Positions 59,732 to 64,000 of a stretch of 64,000 nucleotides of DNA are shown here, in pieces. How positions within the stretch are numbered: the stretch's first letter is position 1; each line of letters opens with the position of its first letter. The notes beneath the pieces were generated by a model. It made no database searches. It had not been told where the DNA came from and saw nothing but the letters and a program-made list of their open reading frames with translations. The DNA is taken from positions 1 through 64,000 of the forward strand of contig JAQXJB010000001.1 in NCBI GenBank assembly GCA_029008095.1. The letters run 5' to 3'. Position numbers and translations under genes: made by a program. The stretch comes from Clostridiales bacterium. GTDB lineage: Bacteria > Bacillota > Clostridia > Oscillospirales > Oscillospiraceae.

Positions 59732-61018
59732 TTATTCAAGGAAGCCCTTGTAGTGTCTCATCATCATCTGAGTCTCAAGGTTCTGGACAATCTCAAGGGC
59801 AACACCGACAGCGATGATTATGGACGTACCGCCGAGGTAGATGCCGGTGAACTTGGTCACGCTTGAGAAGACGATAGGGAGCACGGCAACGACGCCGAGA
59901 TAAATAGCACCGAAGAGAGTGATTCTGCTGAGAACCTTGGCAATGAAGTCGCTGGTGGGTCTGCCGGCGCGGAAGCCGGGGATGAAGCCACCGTTCTTCT
60001 TAAGGTTGTTGGCAATCTCAACGGGATTGAACTGAATGGTCGCGTAGAAGTAGCTGAACGCGATTATCAGCAGGAAGTAGATCACCATGTAAAGTACACT
60101 GGTGGTGTCGATAGCGTTCAGGAAACCAGCCCAGAAGCTTCCTTCCGCGGGAGCCGGGAAGAATGCAGCGATGGTAGCAGGCAAAGAAGCAATCGACTGA
60201 GCGAATATGATGGGCATAACGCCGGACATATTCACCTTCATCGGCAGGTGAGTGCTCTGGCCGCCGTAAAGCTTTCTGCCAACAACGCGCTTGGAATACT
60301 GAATGGGTATTCTGCGCTCTGCCTTGGTGACGAAAACAATGCAGACGACAATGAGAACAACGCCGATGATAATAGCAACAAACGCAAACCAGGACAGGGA
60401 GCCGGCAACAGCGTTGGTAATAAGAGAGGTTACGCCGCTGGGCAGTCTGGAAATGATGCTTGCGAAAAGGATAATGGAGATACCGTTTCCGATACCGAAC
60501 TCATTGATCTGCTCGCCCATCCACATGAGCAGGGAAGCACCTGCGCAGAAGGTGGCAACGATCACAATACCCTGCCAAACAGAAGCGCCCTCTGTGAGGA
60601 TGCCGTTGTTCTTAATGAGCAGGAAGTAAGCGAAGCCCTGGATGAGGCCGATAGCGATAGTGGAGTAGCGGGTAATGGAAGCGATCTTTTTTCTGCCTTC
60701 CTCGCCGCCTTCCTTCTGAAGACGTTCAAGCGCAGGAATGGCGATGCAAAGAAGGTTGATGATGATCGATGCATTGATGTAGGGCTGTATGGAAAGCGCG
60801 AAGATGGTAGCGGTAGAAAATGCGTTACCGGACATCGTGTTATACAGACCCAGCACCGTGTTCTGCAGTGTTTCAAAGTAGCTCTTGAGAAGATTTGTGT
60901 CAATGTAAGGAACCGGAACAGCGTTACCTATACGGTAAAGGAGAATCATGAACAGAGTGAAGAGTATCTTCTTTCTCAGTTCCTCGATCTTCCACGCGTT
61001 TCTGAATACCTGGAACAT
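59732..61018 (-). CDS. secY: preprotein translocase subunit SecY
   Basis: 428 aa, ten transmembrane helices; GGGR-type replaced by FIPGFRAGRPTSDF, and PVPYIDT near the N terminus. Channel of the Sec system with SecG at 27257. Start codon abuts the rplO stop (TAAATG). Confidence 0.98.
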   Translation of the reverse strand: MFQVFRNAWKIEELRKKILFTLFMILLYRIGNAVPVPYIDTNLLKSYFETLQNTVLGLYNTMSGNAFSTATIFALSIQPYINASIIINLLCIAIPALERLQKEGGEEGRKKIASITRYSTIAIGLIQGFAYFLLIKNNGILTEGASVWQGIVIVATFCAGASLLMWMGEQINEFGIGNGISIILFASIISRLPSGVTSLITNAVAGSLSWFAFVAIIIGVVLIVVCIVFVTKAERRIPIQYSKRVVGRKLYGGQSTHLPMKVNMSGVMPIIFAQSIASLPATIAAFFPAPAEGSFWAGFLNAIDTTSVLYMVIYFLLIIAFSYFYATIQFNPVEIANNLKKNGGFIPGFRAGRPTSDFIAKVLSRITLFGAIYLGVVAVLPIVFSSVTKFTGIYLGGTSIIIAVGVALEIVQNLETQMMMRHYKGFLE

Positions 61019-61459
61019 TTACACCACCTCGGTCTTTCCGCCTGCGGCCTCGATCTTGGCTTTTGCGCTCTCAGAGAAAGCAGCAGCCACAACAGTGAGC
61101 TTCTTGGTGAGCTCGCCGTTACCAAGGATCTTTACGCCGTAAGTGCATTTGGAAAGAACGCCGGCCTCGAGCAGAGCTGCAGCATCCACAGTTGCACCAT
61201 TCTCGAATTTTTCAAGTGCGGAAACATTGACTGCTTCCAGGGGCTTTGCGAAAATATTGTTGAAGCCTCTCTTGGGCAAACGTCTGGCAAGGGGCATCTG
61301 GCCGCCTTCAAAGCCAATTCTTACACCGCCGCCGCTGCGAGCCTTCTGACCCTTGTGGCCTCTGCCGGCAGTCTTGCCGTTGCCGGTACCGGCGCCTCTA
61401 CCCTTACGCTTGGCTTCCTTGACGGAGCCGGGAGCGGGACTAAGTTCGTACAGATTCAT
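61019..61459 (-). CDS. rplO: 50S ribosomal protein L15
   Basis: 146 aa, [20 protein letters not shown] glycine-rich N terminus typical for L15. Confidence 0.97.
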   Translation of the reverse strand: MNLYELSPAPGSVKEAKRKGRGAGTGNGKTAGRGHKGQKARSGGGVRIGFEGGQMPLARRLPKRGFNNIFAKPLEAVNVSALEKFENGATVDAAALLEAGVLSKCTYGVKILGNGELTKKLTVVAAAFSESAKAKIEAAGGKTEVV

Positions 61460-61472
61460 TTCGGCGCCCTCC

Positions 61473-61652
61473 TTATTCCTCAGTTACCTGAAGCAGATAG
61501 CCAATCTGGGCGATCTTACCTCTGGTCTGTTCGTTATCGGGCTGCACGGTTTCGTTACCTATCTTTCTCAACCCGAGAGAGTTGGCAGTAGCGATATGCT
61601 TATCAAGTCTGCCATTAAGGCTCTTTACGAGCTTTATTTTAAGGTTTGCCAT
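61473..61652 (-). CDS. rpmD: 50S ribosomal protein L30
   Basis: 59 aa read from the sequence: [20 protein letters not shown]... ending [11 protein letters not shown]. The [16 protein letters not shown] stretch is diagnostic. It lies between rpsE and rplO with GGAGGG before the ATG. Confidence 0.96.
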   Translation of the reverse strand: MANLKIKLVKSLNGRLDKHIATANSLGLRKIGNETVQPDNEQTRGKIAQIGYLLQVTEE

Positions 61653-61664
61653 GTTCAGCCCTCC

Positions 61665-62177
61665 TTATCTGATTTCTTCAGGGGCCTTGCCTCTGATCTT
61701 TGCTACCTGCTCAACACTTCTCAGAGACATAAGACCCTGCATGGTAGCGGCAACAACGTTGTTGGGATTGTTGCTGCGCAGGCACTTGGTTCTGATGTTC
61801 TTGATACCGGCAGCCTCAACTACGGCACGGACAGCGCCGCCGGCGATAACGCCGGTACCTTCGGGAGCGGGCTTGAGAAGAACTCTGCCTGCGCCGAATG
61901 CGCCAGTGATCTCGTGAGGAATAGTGGAACCGTCGAGAACGATGGTGGTCAGGTTCTTCTTTGCATCCTCAATACCCTTGCGGATAGCTTCGGAAACTTC
62001 GGCCGCCTTGCCGAGGCCGTAACCGACCTTGCCCTTGCCGTCGCCCACTACTACCAGTGCGGAAAACTTCATGATGCGTCCGCCCTTAACGGTCTTGGAG
62101 ACTCTGTTGAGGGATACGACTTTTTCAATATACTCGGACTGAGCTGCATCCTGATTTCTGTTGTTATTGTAAGCCAT
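61665..62177 (-). CDS. rpsE: 30S ribosomal protein S5
   Basis: 170 aa, dsRNA-binding-like N-terminal domain with [12 protein letters not shown]-type [19 protein letters not shown] and S5 C-terminal domain. Confidence 0.97.
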   Translation of the reverse strand: MAYNNNRNQDAAQSEYIEKVVSLNRVSKTVKGGRIMKFSALVVVGDGKGKVGYGLGKAAEVSEAIRKGIEDAKKNLTTIVLDGSTIPHEITGAFGAGRVLLKPAPEGTGVIAGGAVRAVVEAAGIKNIRTKCLRSNNPNNVVAATMQGLMSLRSVEQVAKIRGKAPEEIR

Positions 62178-62194
62178 GATCTATCTCCTTCCCC

Positions 62195-62554
62195 TTAGAA
62201 CTTGAGGCCGCCCTCACGGGCACCCTCTGCCAGGCTCTGGACGCGGCCGTGATAGACATAGCCGCCGCGGTCAAAGACCACTTCTTCGATGCCCTTGGCA
62301 ATTGCGCGCTCAGCAACAAGCTGGCCAACCTTCTTGGCAGCCTCGCAGTTGCCGCCGGTAGCGCCGAAGTCCTTCTCGACGGAGGAAGCGGCCACCAGAG
62401 TATTGCCGTTTACATCGTCGATGATCTGAGCATAGATATGGTTAAGGCTTCTGAATACATTCAGTCTGGGTCTCTCGGGCGTACCGGAGATCTTCGCCCT
62501 TACTCTCTTATGACGCTTCAGTCTCTGCGCCTTTGTATCAGGTCTCTTTATCAT
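62195..62554 (-). CDS. rplR: 50S ribosomal protein L18
   Basis: 119 aa with [33 protein letters not shown] and the [21 protein letters not shown] terminus. Confidence 0.97.
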   Translation of the reverse strand: MIKRPDTKAQRLKRHKRVRAKISGTPERPRLNVFRSLNHIYAQIIDDVNGNTLVAASSVEKDFGATGGNCEAAKKVGQLVAERAIAKGIEEVVFDRGGYVYHGRVQSLAEGAREGGLKF

Positions 62555-62570
62555 TTAGGTACACCTCCCT

Positions 62571-63110
62571 TTACTTACCGGTCTTGCCTTCCTTGCGGCG
62601 GATAACTTCGTCAACATACTTGATACCCTTTCCCTTATAAGGCTCGGGGGGTCTCTTTTTGCGAACGTCCGCAGCAAACTGGCCGACCTTCTGCTTATCT
62701 ATACCGTTTATTACAATCTTGTTCGGATCGGGAACATCGATGGTGATGCCGGGGACCTCGTCAACAGTAACCTGGTGAGAGAAGCCGAGGTTCATAACCA
62801 ACTGATTGCCCTGCTTCTGAACTCTGTAACCTACACCGTTTACCTCAAGCTCCTTCTTGAAGCCATTGGTAACGCCCTCGACCATGTTAGCGAGGATGGT
62901 ACGGGTCAGGCCGTGCAGGGAACGGTTTTCCTTCTCGTCATCGGGTCTCTCGACGGTCACGATGCCGCCTTCGACCTTGATAGTCATTGCAGGATGGAGA
63001 GTCTTCTCCAGAGTACCCTTGGGACCCTTTACGGTAACGAGGTTTGCCTCGCCAACGGTGACCTCAACACCTGCGGGGATGGTAATGGGAGCTCTTCCTA
63101 TTCTAGACAT
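62571..63110 (-). CDS. rplF: 50S ribosomal protein L6
   Basis: 179 aa, [17 protein letters not shown] start and the [12 protein letters not shown] motif near the C terminus. Confidence 0.98.
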   Translation of the reverse strand: MSRIGRAPITIPAGVEVTVGEANLVTVKGPKGTLEKTLHPAMTIKVEGGIVTVERPDDEKENRSLHGLTRTILANMVEGVTNGFKKELEVNGVGYRVQKQGNQLVMNLGFSHQVTVDEVPGITIDVPDPNKIVINGIDKQKVGQFAADVRKKRPPEPYKGKGIKYVDEVIRRKEGKTGK

Positions 63111-63125
63111 TATTCGTTACCTCCC

Positions 63126-63524
63126 TTACCATACAAACGCAAGGACTTCGCCGCCGACATGAGCCTCGCGAGCCTTCTTGTCGGTCATAATGCCCTTGGA
63201 AGTAGAGATGATGGCTATTCCGAGACCCTTGAGAACTCTGGGGAGCTCGTCAGCACCGGCATAGATTCTGAGGCCGGGCTTGCTGACTCTCTTCAGGCCG
63301 GAAATAACGCTTTCCTTACCGGCGTTGTACTTGAGAGCGACTCTGATGATGCCCTGAGTACCATCGTCGATGATCTGGAAGTTCTTGATATAGCCCTCTT
63401 CCTGGAGAATGCCAGCAATGGCCTTCTTCATATTGGAGGCGGGAATATCAACGGTGTCGTGCTTTGCGGAATTGGCGTTGCGGATTCTTGTGAGCATATC
63501 CGCAATGGGATCCGTAATCTGCAT
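63126..63524 (-). CDS. rpsH: 30S ribosomal protein S8
   Basis: 132 aa, [14 protein letters not shown] start and [20 protein letters not shown] end. S8 is the autoregulator of spc operons in Escherichia coli. Here its gene is preceded by an unusually long 165-nt structured gap (63525-63689). Confidence 0.97.
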   Translation of the reverse strand: MQITDPIADMLTRIRNANSAKHDTVDIPASNMKKAIAGILQEEGYIKNFQIIDDGTQGIIRVALKYNAGKESVISGLKRVSKPGLRIYAGADELPRVLKGLGIAIISTSKGIMTDKKAREAHVGGEVLAFVW

Positions 63525-63689
63525 TTTTATATATCCTCCTTATTTAGAGTTACAGGCTGTGCCTGTTCAGGCGGCGAGGTATCAAAACCAATGTCTTGGG
63601 AAGCACCGGTTGCCCGGCGCTTCCTCAGCTAATTGCCAATGACCTTTCGCCGTCCTATTGACTGAATTGTGTGTTCGGTTTCCGGTTTA
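63525..63689 (-). other. structured intergenic RNA between rpsN and rpsH
   Basis: Read on the minus strand: GGACGGCGAAAGGT pairs at long range with ACCTCGCCGCC; enclosed is hairpin GGAAGCGCC-GGGCAACC-region closing with GGTGCTTCC; then ACAGG/CCTGT hairpin, then AGGAGGAT and the rpsH ATG. No ORF of interest. Possible autoregulatory site. Confidence 0.6.
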
Positions 63690-63875
63690 TTACCAGGAAG
63701 CCTTCTTAACTCCGGGAAGCTGGCCCTTATAAGCAAGCTCACGGAAGCAGATGCGGCAGATGCCGTAGTCTCTCAGGTAAGCGTGAGGACGCCCGCAGAT
63801 CTTGCATCTGTTGTAACGGCGGCAGGAAAACTTGGGGGTTCTCTGCTGCTTGAGAATCATAGATTTCTTAGCCAT
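63690..63875 (-). CDS. rpsN: 30S ribosomal protein S14, zinc type
   Basis: 61 aa, type Z with Cys24, Cys27, Cys40 and Cys43 (CKICG, CRICF). [12 protein letters not shown] is diagnostic. AGGAGG precedes the ATG. Confidence 0.97.
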   Translation of the reverse strand: MAKKSMILKQQRTPKFSCRRYNRCKICGRPHAYLRDYGICRICFRELAYKGQLPGVKKASW

Positions 63876-63889
63876 TGATGTTTTCCTCC

Positions 63890-64000
63890 TTATGCCTGGA
63901 AGGGAGCGCCCATGAGTCTGAGCAGCTCTCTTGCTTCCTCGTCGGTCTCAGCGGTGGTGCAGACGATGATGTCCATACCGCGGATCTTGTCGATCTTATC
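63890..64000 (-). CDS. rplE: 50S ribosomal protein L5, C-terminal fragment
   Basis: The last 36 codons: [20 protein letters not shown] followed by [13 protein letters not shown], the L5 C terminus. The 5' part lies beyond the right edge of the window. Confidence 0.93.
   Translation of the reverse strand, partial: DKIDKIRGMDIIVCTTAETDEEARELLRLMGAPFQA

Noticed and set aside
60248-61591. 447-codon plus-strand ORF across secY and rplO
   Set aside because: Covers two certain ribosomal-operon genes antisense.

Overview
The window looks like a chromosomal segment of a Gram-positive, moderately GC-rich member of the Clostridia, most likely an Oscillospiraceae-type gut anaerobe. The evidence is a SCIFF peptide with its radical SAM maturase, a SpoIID-family protein, split L-serine dehydratase (sdaAB/sdaAA), a PPi-type phosphofructokinase, an archaeal-type prolyl-tRNA synthetase, an LtaS-like sulfatase, and a spc/alpha ribosomal operon with zinc-type S14 and a KOW protein between map and infA. 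The species is not determined.

Layout. 1-8 kb: truncated hydantoinase/oxoprolinase start, Dabb protein, YbaK-type deacylase, DUF134 regulator, YgjP-type metallopeptidase, YqeG phosphatase, Xaa-Pro peptidase, GNAT, a NifX-like protein with a His/Cys tail, and an acyl-CoA synthetase. 8-28 kb: LTA synthase-like protein, MBL hydrolase, malic enzyme, SpoIID, membrane proteins, ProRS, SCIFF maturase and a tandem-duplicated SCIFF precursor, PLP decarboxylase, fructose-bisphosphate aldolase divergent from PPi-PFK, UroD-like protein, CBS-ACT protein, SLH-protease, SecG and TatD. 28-39 kb: zinc-ribbon surface protein, a GntR/ABC operon of YtrA type, serine dehydratase, rplM-rpsI, TtcA-like and RlmD-like RNA-modification enzymes. 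39.4-43.7 kb: an AT-richer accessory stretch with a HEPN-like tail-anchored protein, a flavodoxin-fold protein, a MITE-like repeat and a GGDEF/HD-GYP pair. It begins at a duplicated copy of the RlmD 3' end. 44-54.7 kb: Nudix, ACT-MBL fusion, NSS transporter, esterase, SDR, O-antigen ligase/glycosyltransferase, deacetylase, cyclophilin and Hsp20. 54.8-64 kb: spc/alpha operon on the minus strand from rplE (partial) to rplQ.

The most interesting signal is a recurring structured 5' leader on the plus strand directly upstream of three unrelated genes: a membrane protein (13614), PPi-PFK (22626) and tatD (27770). Copies share P1, a small P2 hairpin, a P3, a conserved CAUnnnUAUUUGUGC-like segment and a P5 hairpin at fixed distance from the start codon, with compensatory changes in P1, P2 and P5. 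In two copies the P3 5' strand is almost perfectly complementary to the Shine-Dalgarno region (14/14 and 15/16 pairs), which is the layout of a translational switch. I do not recognise it as a known riboswitch class; an Rfam covariance search would decide. Second are the tandem SCIFF precursor (12 cysteines in one 92-aa ORF) and a 165-nt structured gap between rpsN and rpsH inside the ribosomal operon.
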